Of a DNA stretch of 40,194 bases, positions 24,741 to 32,402 are shown in pieces. Source of the DNA: Burkholderiales bacterium (lineage in GTDB: Bacteria > Pseudomonadota > Gammaproteobacteria > Burkholderiales > Burkholderiaceae_E); NCBI GenBank assembly GCA_947487165.1, contig CANKWX010000035.1, positions 1 to 40,194 on the forward strand, given 5' to 3'. The position numbers were made by a program, and so were the translations under genes. Position 1 is the stretch's first letter; each line of letters opens with the position of its first letter. The notes under the pieces were generated by a model, which saw only the letters and a program-made list of their open reading frames with translations, was not told the origin of the DNA and searched no databases.

Positions 24741-25637
24741 TCAGAGGTAATGCGAATAGGCGGATCCGACATAGTCGCGCAGCGCCACGCGCCAGTCGCG
24801 CATGCGATTCATGTTGCGCAGGGTGAGCTTGCGATTGAGCAGGCGCTCGGAGTCGGGGCGCGGGGCGAAGAATTCGGCCTTGAAGAAGTCGGAGTCGACC
24901 TCGTTGATGTGCACGCGATCTTTCATGCCGACCGCATCAACCAGCTCGTGGGCCACCTCGAGCCGGCTGGTCACACCTTCGCAGACCATGTTGTACAGGC
25001 CCCAGTATTCGGCCTCGACCAGCGCCTTGACGTTGGCCGCGAAGTCCATGGTGTAGGTGGGCGTACCAAGCTTGTCGCGCACCACGTTGAGCTCGGTCTT
25101 GCCCGACTTGAGCTGCTTCATGATCTTTTGCACGAATTTCTTGTCCTTGCGCGGACCACCACCCATCATCCAGCCGGCGCGACAGACCAGATGGCGGCGT
25201 GCATTCTGGGTCACGTACAGCTCTCCGGCATATTTCGAGCGCGCATAGTGCCCGAGCGGATTGGGCAGATCCCAGTCATCGAAGCTGTCTTTCGAGCCGT
25301 CGACGATGCCGGCAGTGCTGATATAGAGCAGCGGAATGTCGAGTCGGTTGGCGATCCAGACCGCGTTCTCGACCGAGGTGGTGTTGGTGAGATAGGTGTC
25401 TTCGACATGCTGCTCGCAATACTCGAGATCGGTATGCGCGCCAAGATGAAACAGGTAGTCGGGGCGAAACGCTTCGACATCCTTGCGATACGCGTCGAGG
25501 CCGCGAAAGTCCAGCAGATCGAGCCAGGGCTCGTTGACATCCTTGTCGGTGCAACGCAGCTCGTAGTCGCTGCCGAAGACCTGGTGAAAAGCTTGTCCTA
25601 GCATGCCGCCGCTACCGGCCAGATAGATCTTCTTCAA
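24741..25637 (-). CDS. RmlD-like NAD(P)-dependent sugar-nucleotide reductase
   Basis: A protein of 298 residues taking the TTG at 25637, which is preceded by GGAGG six bases away. A further upstream TTG at 25667 lacks a good site. The SDR Rossmann motif GSGGMLGQ starts near residue 8, the central STAGIVDG replaces the usual STDYVFDG, and YARSKYAGE supplies the YxxxK pair. It belongs to the dTDP-4-dehydrorhamnose reductase superfamily, but a true rfbD is present at 33971-34873 and this protein is quite diverged. A different deoxysugar or a regulatory or paralogous role is therefore likely. It is flanked by two glycosyltransferase genes. Confidence 0.83.
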   Translation of the reverse strand: MKKIYLAGSGGMLGQAFHQVFGSDYELRCTDKDVNEPWLDLLDFRGLDAYRKDVEAFRPDYLFHLGAHTDLEYCEQHVEDTYLTNTTSVENAVWIANRLDIPLLYISTAGIVDGSKDSFDDWDLPNPLGHYARSKYAGELYVTQNARRHLVCRAGWMMGGGPRKDKKFVQKIMKQLKSGKTELNVVRDKLGTPTYTMDFAANVKALVEAEYWGLYNMVCEGVTSRLEVAHELVDAVGMKDRVHINEVDSDFFKAEFFAPRPDSERLLNRKLTLRNMNRMRDWRVALRDYVGSAYSHYL

Positions 25638-25683
25638 GGCAGACCTCCGTGTTGTTTCGCTGTTCAAATCGGCGCGGCCGCTT

Positions 25684-25707
25684 CAGGCAAACCGCTCAGG
25701 CAAACCG
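25684..25707. repeat. Short direct repeat in the gap between GT4 and RmlD-like genes
   Basis: CAGGCAAACCG occurs at 25684-25694 and 25697-25707, a 13-base period, within an 84-base intergenic gap of the operon. It may reflect slippage or a pair of protein-binding sites. Confidence 0.4.
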
Positions 25708-25713
25708 TTCAAA

Positions 25714-25728
25714 CCAGTGTGTCACTGG
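25714..25728 (-). terminator. Hairpin at the GT4 stop codon inside the operon
   Basis: CCAGTG-TGT-CACTGG is a 6-bp stem with a 3-base loop covering the stop of the upstream glycosyltransferase. On the minus strand TTTG follows. It could attenuate or process the operon mRNA; full termination seems unlikely. Confidence 0.3.
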
Positions 25729-27053
25729 GGTTGCACACGCCCAAGATCAGGAAACCCCGAAGCCTCGCAGGAGCTTGCGCCGGCGCTCGCGCAGCGAACG
25801 CCGATCGCGTCGTACAAGGCCAGCATCGAAGCGAGATAACCGCGCCGATGAAAGTCGCGCTCGACCCGCGCACGCGCGGCACGCCCCATCGCGCGCACCG
25901 ATGCATCGGGCAGCGCATTGACCATCAGCAGCACACTGACCAGCGCCGCGACGTCGCCTGGCTCGACCAGCCAGCCGGTGCGGCCCTCATCGATCAGTTC
26001 GGGAATGCCACCGATGCGGCTGCCGATCACCGGCTTGGCGGCGGCAAACGACTCGAGCACGCTCAGTGGTGCGTTTTCGTACCACTGCGAGGGAACCACC
26101 ACCGCGCGCGCGCCGCGCACCAGTGTCGCGAGCTGATCGCCTTCGCAATGGCCGAACAGCCTGACATTGCCCGCGCCATCGCGCAGCATCGCCTGTAACC
26201 CGGACATGAGCGGCCCGTCGCCGGCCACCGCAAGCTTCACACCCGCCAGCACGCAGGCGCGCACCAGCGTCTCGATGCCCTTCTCGGGCGCCAGCCGGCC
26301 AAGGTAGAGGAAGTAGTCGCCGGCGCGGTCATCGGTCTGGATCGCATCGGCATCGATCCAGTTGGGGATATAGGCAAAGCGCTCGGCAGGCCATCCCCAT
26401 TCGACGAACTTGCTCAAGAAAAAGCGGCTCGGCACGATGATGCGCTCGAGGTTGTCGCCATAGCTGCCCAGCAGCCGGTGGACCACCGCTTCAAGCGCCA
26501 CCACCGTGCTGGCGGCCAGCGAATCCTTGATGCAGCGATGCGCAATCAGCTGCGCATACTGCCCGCCCTTGCAGCGCTCGCACACGCCGGTCTCGTTGTA
26601 CATCTTGTTGTTGGGGCAGGCGATTTTCAGATCATGCGCGGTCATCACCGCCGGCACGCCGGCCTTGCGCAGAACCGGCAGGATCGAGGGCGACAGGTGG
26701 TGATAGATGTTGTGCAGATGCGCGACATCCGGGCGCCAGGCGGCCAGCAGCGCGCGCAGCTTGCGCTGGGCCTCGACTGAGTAGACCACCTTGATCGCCT
26801 TGCTCACCTTCTGGGCAAGCGGATAGGCATGACCGAACTCGATCTCGTCGACGAAATAGGCGCTCCAGTCGCTGGGCAGATTGCGGGGATGGTGCATCGA
26901 AAAAAAAGCGTTTTCCCAGCCGTGGCGCTGCATCAGTTCGGCATGCTGAAAATAGACATTGTCGGCACCGCCACGGTGGTAGTGATAACTGTTGATACTG
27001 AGCAGTCGGGGGCTCATACCGGAGCGGATCGGCGTTTGCGTGGTGGCAGTCAT
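25722..27053 (-). CDS. GT4 glycosyltransferase
   Basis: A protein of 443 residues. The N-terminal domain shows the glycine-rich acceptor loop (YHYHRGGADNVYF), HLHNIYHHLSPSIL and TAHDLKIACP. A CERCKGG segment with a later Cys (HRCIKD) is often found in this subgroup and may hold a metal. The C-terminal domain has YFLYLGRLAPEKGIETLV and ENAPLSVLE (E-x7-E). It transfers a sugar from a nucleotide donor to the growing lipid-linked unit in the cytoplasm. AGGA lies before the ATG at 27053. The gene starts 14 bases after the flippase stop. The last 25 residues look poorly conserved. Linkage and sugar are unknown. Confidence 0.9.
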   Translation of the reverse strand: MTATTQTPIRSGMSPRLLSINSYHYHRGGADNVYFQHAELMQRHGWENAFFSMHHPRNLPSDWSAYFVDEIEFGHAYPLAQKVSKAIKVVYSVEAQRKLRALLAAWRPDVAHLHNIYHHLSPSILPVLRKAGVPAVMTAHDLKIACPNNKMYNETGVCERCKGGQYAQLIAHRCIKDSLAASTVVALEAVVHRLLGSYGDNLERIIVPSRFFLSKFVEWGWPAERFAYIPNWIDADAIQTDDRAGDYFLYLGRLAPEKGIETLVRACVLAGVKLAVAGDGPLMSGLQAMLRDGAGNVRLFGHCEGDQLATLVRGARAVVVPSQWYENAPLSVLESFAAAKPVIGSRIGGIPELIDEGRTGWLVEPGDVAALVSVLLMVNALPDASVRAMGRAARARVERDFHRRGYLASMLALYDAIGVRCASAGASSCEASGFPDLGRVQPQ

Positions 27054-27067
27054 GACGGGTTCCTGGT

Positions 27068-28636
27068 TCAGGCGCCGGCTTTGGCGCGCAGCACGCTGTG
27101 AAGCCAGAGGCGGTCATCGGCATCGACCACCCTTAAGCCAATGGCGGCGAGCGCAAAGCTCAGCAGCGTCGCCAGCAGTGCGGTGGCGGTCACAACAAGT
27201 TGCACCGCGACCGGTCGCATCGCCAGCGCCACCGAGGCGCCGACTGCGCCACCGATCAGGCAGGACAGCGCCAGCGCACGCCAGCGCGGCAGATTGAACT
27301 GCATCGGATCGCCCTGCGCGCGCATGCCGGCCACAGCCAGCACGGTAAAGACCAGGTCGACCCCGAGCACCGCCGCGACCGCCGCATGGGGCGACCCGCT
27401 GATCACGAGCGCCAGTGCACTCAGGACAGGCGCGAGCAGGCAAACCAGCGCGGCGCGCACGAAGGCCGCCGAATGGCCGCGGGTATAGGCGGCGAGCTCG
27501 ACCACCCGCCGCACGGTATGGGTAGCGAGCAGCGGCAGCAGCAGTGCCGCAAGCAGCAGCGGCGCCTGCACTCGCCCGCCCGACAGCAGGCCGACCCCGA
27601 CATCGCCCACCGCAACCGCCACCGCGAGCGCCGCACCGATCACCATCAGATTCGCATCGATCATGTGATTGCAGTCGCGCATCAGCGGCGCGAAGGCTCG
27701 CCCGCCGGCTTCGTGACGACCGATGGCGGCCGGCCTGAGCACACCCCAGAACAGGTCGAGTGGCAGATAGCGGCGCACCACCTCGACCAGCCGCACGACG
27801 AATCCGAAGGCCGCGGTCGCCTCGGCACCGAGGTACCGGGCCACCAGTGCGGTCATGACATCGGTGCCGATCAGCAGCATCAGCACGATGCTGCCGTAGG
27901 CATGCGAAGCGAAGCCCGCCGATCGCCAGCCGAGCCAGGCACCGATCTCGGCGTTCATCCCGGCACGCGGTCGCAAGCGATGCAGATGGATCGCCAGGGC
28001 GATCAGTGCTGTCAAGAGGGCCGCGAGCGAGGCGAGGCATTCGGCATAGGCGACATCGGCGGCCTCAATCGGCTCACCAACCAGCGCCATGCCGCCGGTC
28101 ATGGCGAACACCAGCGCGACCCGCAGCACCATCGAAATCTGTGCGGCCCGCTGCAGCAGCAGCGCCGCCATCAGACCGTCGCGCAAGACGCGCGTGGGGC
28201 CCTCGATCGCCAGCACGAACGCATACAGACGCAGCACCTCGGGCGGTGCCACGCCGCCCAGCATGGCAGAGATCGGTTCGGCCAGCAGGTAGATCCCTGC
28301 CGCCAGCGCGCCGTAGGTCAGAAACGGCAACGGCGCCAGCAGCAGAATCGCGCGGCGCAACTGTGCCGCGTTGCCATGGACCCTGATGCCGGCAATCGTG
28401 GTCTGCAGCACCCACTCGATACCGAGCGGGCCAAGTACGACGCCGATCTCGAGCATCGCGGTCGCTGCCACATAGCTTGCATAGTCGGCGCGCGGCATGA
28501 CCGCCGCCAGCATCAGGATCAGCAGCAGCGACAAGGGCGCGCTGATCGCCTTGCCCACCGCAAAGGCCATCAGGCTCGCCCTGATCCGGGACGCTCCGTA
28601 GGCGGCGTCGACCGTCGGCTCCGAGGCGGCGCTCAT
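27068..28636 (-). CDS. Polysaccharide repeat-unit flippase (Wzx-like)
   Basis: A 522-residue polytopic inner-membrane protein with about 12-14 hydrophobic helices and no large soluble domain. The first helices read FAVGKAISAPLSLLLILML, as in the MOP-superfamily oligosaccharide exporters. Its place among glycosyltransferases and next to a polymerase gene supports a Wzx role: moving undecaprenyl-linked repeat units to the periplasm. The start ATG overlaps the preceding glycosyltransferase stop (ATGA). Assignment rests on topology and context more than on a sharp motif; a related MOP transporter with another lipid-linked cargo is possible. Confidence 0.82.
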   Translation of the reverse strand: MSAASEPTVDAAYGASRIRASLMAFAVGKAISAPLSLLLILMLAAVMPRADYASYVAATAMLEIGVVLGPLGIEWVLQTTIAGIRVHGNAAQLRRAILLLAPLPFLTYGALAAGIYLLAEPISAMLGGVAPPEVLRLYAFVLAIEGPTRVLRDGLMAALLLQRAAQISMVLRVALVFAMTGGMALVGEPIEAADVAYAECLASLAALLTALIALAIHLHRLRPRAGMNAEIGAWLGWRSAGFASHAYGSIVLMLLIGTDVMTALVARYLGAEATAAFGFVVRLVEVVRRYLPLDLFWGVLRPAAIGRHEAGGRAFAPLMRDCNHMIDANLMVIGAALAVAVAVGDVGVGLLSGGRVQAPLLLAALLLPLLATHTVRRVVELAAYTRGHSAAFVRAALVCLLAPVLSALALVISGSPHAAVAAVLGVDLVFTVLAVAGMRAQGDPMQFNLPRWRALALSCLIGGAVGASVALAMRPVAVQLVVTATALLATLLSFALAAIGLRVVDADDRLWLHSVLRAKAGA

Positions 28637-29907
28637 GTCGGTTCACCGATGCCGGTCTGGCATGACTGGGCCGACGACGGCACAAGCGCCCGCAGTCGGG
28701 CCTCGACGCCACGCGCCAGCACGTCATAGTCACGGTGGGCCTTCACCCAGAGGCGGCCGGCGTCGGCCTGTGCCTGCGCGGCCAGCGGATCAGACAAGGT
28801 CGCGATGATCGCGTCGGCAAAGGCCTGGGCATCGAGCGGGACCACCCGCCCGCCGCCGCTTTGCGCGATGACCCAGGCCTGATCCGGCTGATCGTTGCAG
28901 ATCACCGGCAGACCGCAGGCCAGGTACTCGACCGCCTTGGTCGGCGAACCGACTTCGGTGAGCGGACTGCGCGGCACCGGCGACAGCCCGACCTGCGCGC
29001 GTTGCGCCAGCGCCAGCGCCTGATCGAAGGGCAGACGGCCGGTGAAGTGCACCCAGCGCGCCGCACCGGTTTCGACCGCATGACGCTGCAGCCAGCCCCG
29101 GTCGCTCGGCTCGTCGGCCTCACCGATCACCATCAGTCGAAACTCGGGCATGACCCGACCGACCAGTGCTGCGGCATCCACCATCACCTCCGGGCGCCGG
29201 TAGCGATCGAGGGTGCCCAGATACACCGCCACCGGATGGCCCTCAAGAGGCCGGGGCAGCGAGGCCGCGGCGGGCGCAATCGCGGCGGCCTCGACGCCCA
29301 TCGGCACAGCGCTGACGCGGTCGTGCCTGAGCGGTCCGCGACGCAGGGCTGCAGCCATGGCATCGGACTGCACAAAGAGCCAGTCGGCATGCGGCACGAG
29401 CAGCCGCTCGAGGCACAGACGCCCGAAGCTGCCGCGCAGCCACAGCCAGGCTCGACGCGCCAGACCCATCGATCCGTCGCGCCGGCCCGCCAGCCAGAGG
29501 TATTGCTCCGGCAAGGGATAGGACATCCAGTAGCAAAAAGGGATGCGCGCGAGGCGCGCGGCCGCAAAGCCAATGATGCCCAGCACCGGCTTGTCGCGCA
29601 CGATCAGTGCGTCATAGCCCCGGTTGCACAGCCGAAACAGCGACAGCTGCTGATGCAGATCGCCAAGGAGTCGCCGCAGGCGTGTGCGCGCCGGCCGCAG
29701 GAAGGCCTGGCCACCCGGCCAGGGAAGCGGCGGGACGCCATCGGTCGGGGTCTCGGCGAGGGCAAGCAGATCGACCTGTACGCCGAGCGCCGGCAGCGCT
29801 CGGCCGAACAGCACACGAACATCGGGCCGCGCGCAGGGATGCGCCTCGGCGCTCGCCAGCAAAATGCGCAGACTCGGGCTCATGGTCGAACCCATGGTCG
29901 AAGTCAT
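28633..29907 (-). CDS. GT4-like glycosyltransferase with reiterated start
   Basis: About 424 residues from the ATG at 29907, which overlaps the polymerase stop (ATGA). Two more in-frame ATGs at 29895 and 29883 lie in the same 12-base repeat; the conserved part begins with SPSLRILLASAEAHP after the third. The GT-B fold shows in VAVYLGTLDRYRRPEVMV for the second Rossmann domain and in TEVGSPTKAVEYLACGLPVI, a variant of the donor-site motif in which TK precedes the second Glu. It would act on the lipid-linked unit in the cytoplasm. It sits between polymerase and flippase genes, with overlaps at both ends. The frame is open far upstream to 30336, but that part is a shadow of the polymerase. Confidence 0.85.
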   Translation of the reverse strand: MTSTMGSTMSPSLRILLASAEAHPCARPDVRVLFGRALPALGVQVDLLALAETPTDGVPPLPWPGGQAFLRPARTRLRRLLGDLHQQLSLFRLCNRGYDALIVRDKPVLGIIGFAAARLARIPFCYWMSYPLPEQYLWLAGRRDGSMGLARRAWLWLRGSFGRLCLERLLVPHADWLFVQSDAMAAALRRGPLRHDRVSAVPMGVEAAAIAPAAASLPRPLEGHPVAVYLGTLDRYRRPEVMVDAAALVGRVMPEFRLMVIGEADEPSDRGWLQRHAVETGAARWVHFTGRLPFDQALALAQRAQVGLSPVPRSPLTEVGSPTKAVEYLACGLPVICNDQPDQAWVIAQSGGGRVVPLDAQAFADAIIATLSDPLAAQAQADAGRLWVKAHRDYDVLARGVEARLRALVPSSAQSCQTGIGEPT

Positions 29908-29916
29908 GGTCGAACT
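29881..29916 (-). repeat. Three 12-base repeats carrying three in-frame start codons
   Basis: On the plus strand the unit CATGGTCGAANN occurs three times in tandem (29881-29892, 29893-29904, 29905-29916). On the minus strand each copy gives TTCGACCATG, so each supplies an ATG in the glycosyltransferase frame. The outermost copy also holds the end of the polymerase gene. Loss or gain of a copy would keep both reading frames. Confidence 0.85.
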
Positions 29917-31424
29917 GATGCGGTGACAGCGCCCTGCCCTGCGCGCCATCGCCAGGCAATCAGGCCGAGGGTAAAGGCCACCAGCACCTGCAGGCTGGGC
30001 GCGATCAGCATCACGTCGAGTGCCAGCACCGCCGGCACGGTCATCACGACCACCGCGCGAAGGGTGCGGCACAGCGCCCGATCGAGGCCCGGCGCAGCCC
30101 TCGCCGCCAGCTGCCCCGCAGCCCTGAACGCGGCCCCCAGCATCAGCAGATAGAGCGCCACGCCGAAAAGACCGACATCCCAGAGCAGGCCGGCGAAGGC
30201 GGTCAGGCCGATCGAGTAGCCGGGATACTTGCGATCGATATGACCGAGCTGCTCGGTGCCGCGCGAGCCATGCGAGGCGCCCAGACCATGCCCGAAAACC
30301 GTACCGATCGGGTCGTCCAGGCCATGGCGGCTCCACCAGAAGGGCACGACATTGCTGCGGTTAAGACTGGCGCCACCGAAGTAACCGCGGTCGCCGATGT
30401 TGTAGTCAAGGTTCTCCTTGACCCGCTGCTCGAAGGTCATCTCAGTACGGCCCTCGGTCGCCTGGTACTGGATGTAGAAGGCCATCAGACCGGCGATGAG
30501 TACCGTGGCGACCACCGCGCCGGATGCAAAGACAAACGGCCGACGCCGGGCCAGATCGCCATAGACCACTGCCAGCGCGACCGGCAGAAACACCGCGACC
30601 ATCTTGGTTTCGCCCAGGGCCAGCGGCGCGGCGATCACCGCCAGCAGCGGCCAGAAATAGCGCGCCGCAATGATCGACTCGCGCCGCGCGGCCAGCAGGC
30701 CGGCAATCGCCGCAACCAGCAGGAACACCATGACATTGTTGTTGGCGCCGCCGAAGATCGACCCCTCGAAGGTGCCGGTCACGATATCGACCGGCACGAC
30801 CTGGTTGGGCATGTTCAGGCGCAGCGGCATCAGCACGATGCGCTGATAGAGCGCAAACGGCAGCTGGATCGCGGCCAGCCCGACCATGAACAGCAGCCAG
30901 GTGCGGATCTGCTTGGGAGCAAAGGGCACGGCTGCCAGCGCAAACATCAGGCCCCAGTACTGGAAATAGCGCTTGAAGGCGGCCATGACCTGATCCCCCG
31001 GCGCATCGCTCAGCAGGCTCATGCCGGTCGCATAGACCATGAAGACCACGGCGATTGCCACAAAGCCGGGACTCGACTGCCCGGGCGCGTCGCGCCGCGT
31101 GCCTTCGTACAGGACCGAGGCCGCGAGCAGCAGAAAGCCGAGGATCGAAAACAGCCAGGGCAATCTCGCCAGCACCGGAAAGTGCATGACCAGCGGCCCG
31201 CACAGCACAAGGGTGCCGACCAGCACCATCCAGATGGTCTGCTGGACGGCGGTCAGCAGCAGCACGCCGAAAATCGCGCCGACCGCAAGGCCAATCATCA
31301 TCAGATTGCCCGAAGCCACGACCACACCCCCGATGGCTGCCGCGGCGGCAAAGCCGGCACCGACCGCCAGCGGCATCAGCCGGTGGGCCGACAGGGCAGG
31401 ATGTGATCGCAGCCAGTTGAGCAC
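29904..31424 (-). CDS. O-antigen ligase/polymerase-like membrane protein (Wzy-like)
   Basis: A 506-residue polytopic protein with roughly a dozen hydrophobic segments and a large periplasmic loop (about 330-400, containing RVKENLDYNIGDRGYFGG and HGLGASHG). This is the layout of Wzy polymerases and WaaL-type ligases. GHGLGASHG is close to the conserved GxGxG-like segment of the O-antigen ligase domain. It probably joins repeat units in the periplasm. The start is GTG at 31424, 38 bases after the ATPase stop. The stop overlaps the next start. Polymerase and ligase cannot be told apart by sequence, but an exopolysaccharide locus favours polymerase. Confidence 0.83.
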   Translation of the reverse strand: MLNWLRSHPALSAHRLMPLAVGAGFAAAAAIGGVVVASGNLMMIGLAVGAIFGVLLLTAVQQTIWMVLVGTLVLCGPLVMHFPVLARLPWLFSILGFLLLAASVLYEGTRRDAPGQSSPGFVAIAVVFMVYATGMSLLSDAPGDQVMAAFKRYFQYWGLMFALAAVPFAPKQIRTWLLFMVGLAAIQLPFALYQRIVLMPLRLNMPNQVVPVDIVTGTFEGSIFGGANNNVMVFLLVAAIAGLLAARRESIIAARYFWPLLAVIAAPLALGETKMVAVFLPVALAVVYGDLARRRPFVFASGAVVATVLIAGLMAFYIQYQATEGRTEMTFEQRVKENLDYNIGDRGYFGGASLNRSNVVPFWWSRHGLDDPIGTVFGHGLGASHGSRGTEQLGHIDRKYPGYSIGLTAFAGLLWDVGLFGVALYLLMLGAAFRAAGQLAARAAPGLDRALCRTLRAVVVMTVPAVLALDVMLIAPSLQVLVAFTLGLIAWRWRAGQGAVTASVRP

Positions 31425-31450
31425 CTTGTCGCCCGCTCGTGATCAGAAGG

Positions 31451-31467
31451 TGTGACCCGGGGTCACA
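31451..31467. promoter_or_regulatory. Inverted repeat between ATPase and polymerase genes
   Basis: TGTGACCC-G-GGGTCACA is a perfect 8-bp inverted repeat around one base, overlapping the stop of the epsG-like gene. As RNA it would form a TGTGAC/GTCACA stem with a 5-base loop. It resembles a CRP site but has a 7-base and not 6-base spacer. It may serve as an mRNA hairpin or an internal operator. Confidence 0.35.
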
Positions 31468-32374
31468 GCTCGTTCAGCGTGGTACCGAGGATGCGAATGC
31501 CCGAGTGCGTCATGATCGACGCGAGCTGCCCGATCTCCGAACTGCGCGTGCGTCCCTTGCGACCCACCACGATCGCGGCGCCCGCACGCTGGGCGATCAC
31601 ATGCGCATCCGAAGACTGCTGCGCTGAGGGGGTATCGATGAGGATCACGTCGTAGGCGCTCGACAGCTCATCGAGCAGCCGCGCGAATTCAGGGCGACCG
31701 AGCAGTTCCTGAGGATTGGGCGGCTGCGGCCCGGAAGGCAGCACCGACAGACTGCCGATGCCCTCGATCGGCACGATCTCCTCCAGCCCTGACCGATGGC
31801 TCAGGATGCCCGACAGGCCCATGCGATTGGGCAGCCCGAAATTGAGATGCTGGGTCGGCTGGCGCAGATCGGCATCGATGATCAGGGTCCTTTCGCCCAG
31901 CTGCGCGAAGACCACCCCCAGATTGGCCGCGATGAAACTCTTGCCGTCGCCGCGATCGACGCTGATCAGCGCCAGCGCGGTCTGCCCTGGCGTGCCGTCG
32001 AACCAGCGCATCATCAGCTGACTGCGTAGTGCCCGCAGCGCCTCGGCAAACGGCGAGGTCGGATTGGCGGCGGTCACGAGTTTCGAGGGCAGCTTGCTGT
32101 CGACCGACTCGATCGCGGTGTAGCCGAATTGCAGCGCAAGCGCATCGTCGATGTCCTTGCGGGCGACCAGCCCCAGACGCAGCGCAATCTCGCCGAAGCG
32201 ATGGGCAGAGCCGCCCTGCTCGGTCAGGACACCGGCCACCTGCGCCGCAGTGAGCCGACCCCTTGAGAACAGGATCTGCCCGATGCGCATGTCAGCCGCA
32301 GCCTTCCCGGCTTCCACACCGACCGTGCTGGCCGGCATCGGATTCATTCTGTGCACGACACCGGTGTTGTTCAC
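31463..32374 (-). CDS. epsG: CpsD/EpsG-type tyrosine-kinase-like ATPase
   Basis: About 303 residues from the GTG at 32374, chosen because GAGGGG lies six bases before it; a TTG at 32413 would overlap the upstream gene. An N-terminal helical module (IGQILFSRGRLTAAQV to GEIALRLGLV) is seen in EpsG proteins. The P-loop part has a deviant Walker A (DRGDGKSFIAANLG), Walker A' TLIIDADLRQP and Walker B VILIDTPS. In the family it works with a Wzc/EpsF-like membrane partner to set chain length and allow export. No tyrosine cluster is present at the C-terminus, which ends ILGTTLNEL, so autophosphorylation as in classical BY-kinases is doubtful. It follows the chain-length gene by 28 bases. Confidence 0.87.
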   Translation of the reverse strand: MNNTGVVHRMNPMPASTVGVEAGKAAADMRIGQILFSRGRLTAAQVAGVLTEQGGSAHRFGEIALRLGLVARKDIDDALALQFGYTAIESVDSKLPSKLVTAANPTSPFAEALRALRSQLMMRWFDGTPGQTALALISVDRGDGKSFIAANLGVVFAQLGERTLIIDADLRQPTQHLNFGLPNRMGLSGILSHRSGLEEIVPIEGIGSLSVLPSGPQPPNPQELLGRPEFARLLDELSSAYDVILIDTPSAQQSSDAHVIAQRAGAAIVVGRKGRTRSSEIGQLASIMTHSGIRILGTTLNEL

Positions 32375-32402
32375 TGCGCGCCCCTCATGAGTATCGGATT
32401 GA

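Noticed and set aside
24750-25601. A 283-codon plus-strand open frame
   Set aside because: It is antisense to the RmlD-like reductase, which has a clear fold and ribosome site.
27200-28729. A 509-codon open frame on the plus strand
   Set aside because: It lies antisense to the flippase gene and is rich in His, Gln and Arg with no hydrophobic core, as expected for a shadow frame in high-GC DNA.
31451-31467. CRP-binding site at the ATPase-polymerase junction
   Set aside because: The arms match TGTGA/TCACA but the spacer is seven bases; kept only as an inverted repeat.
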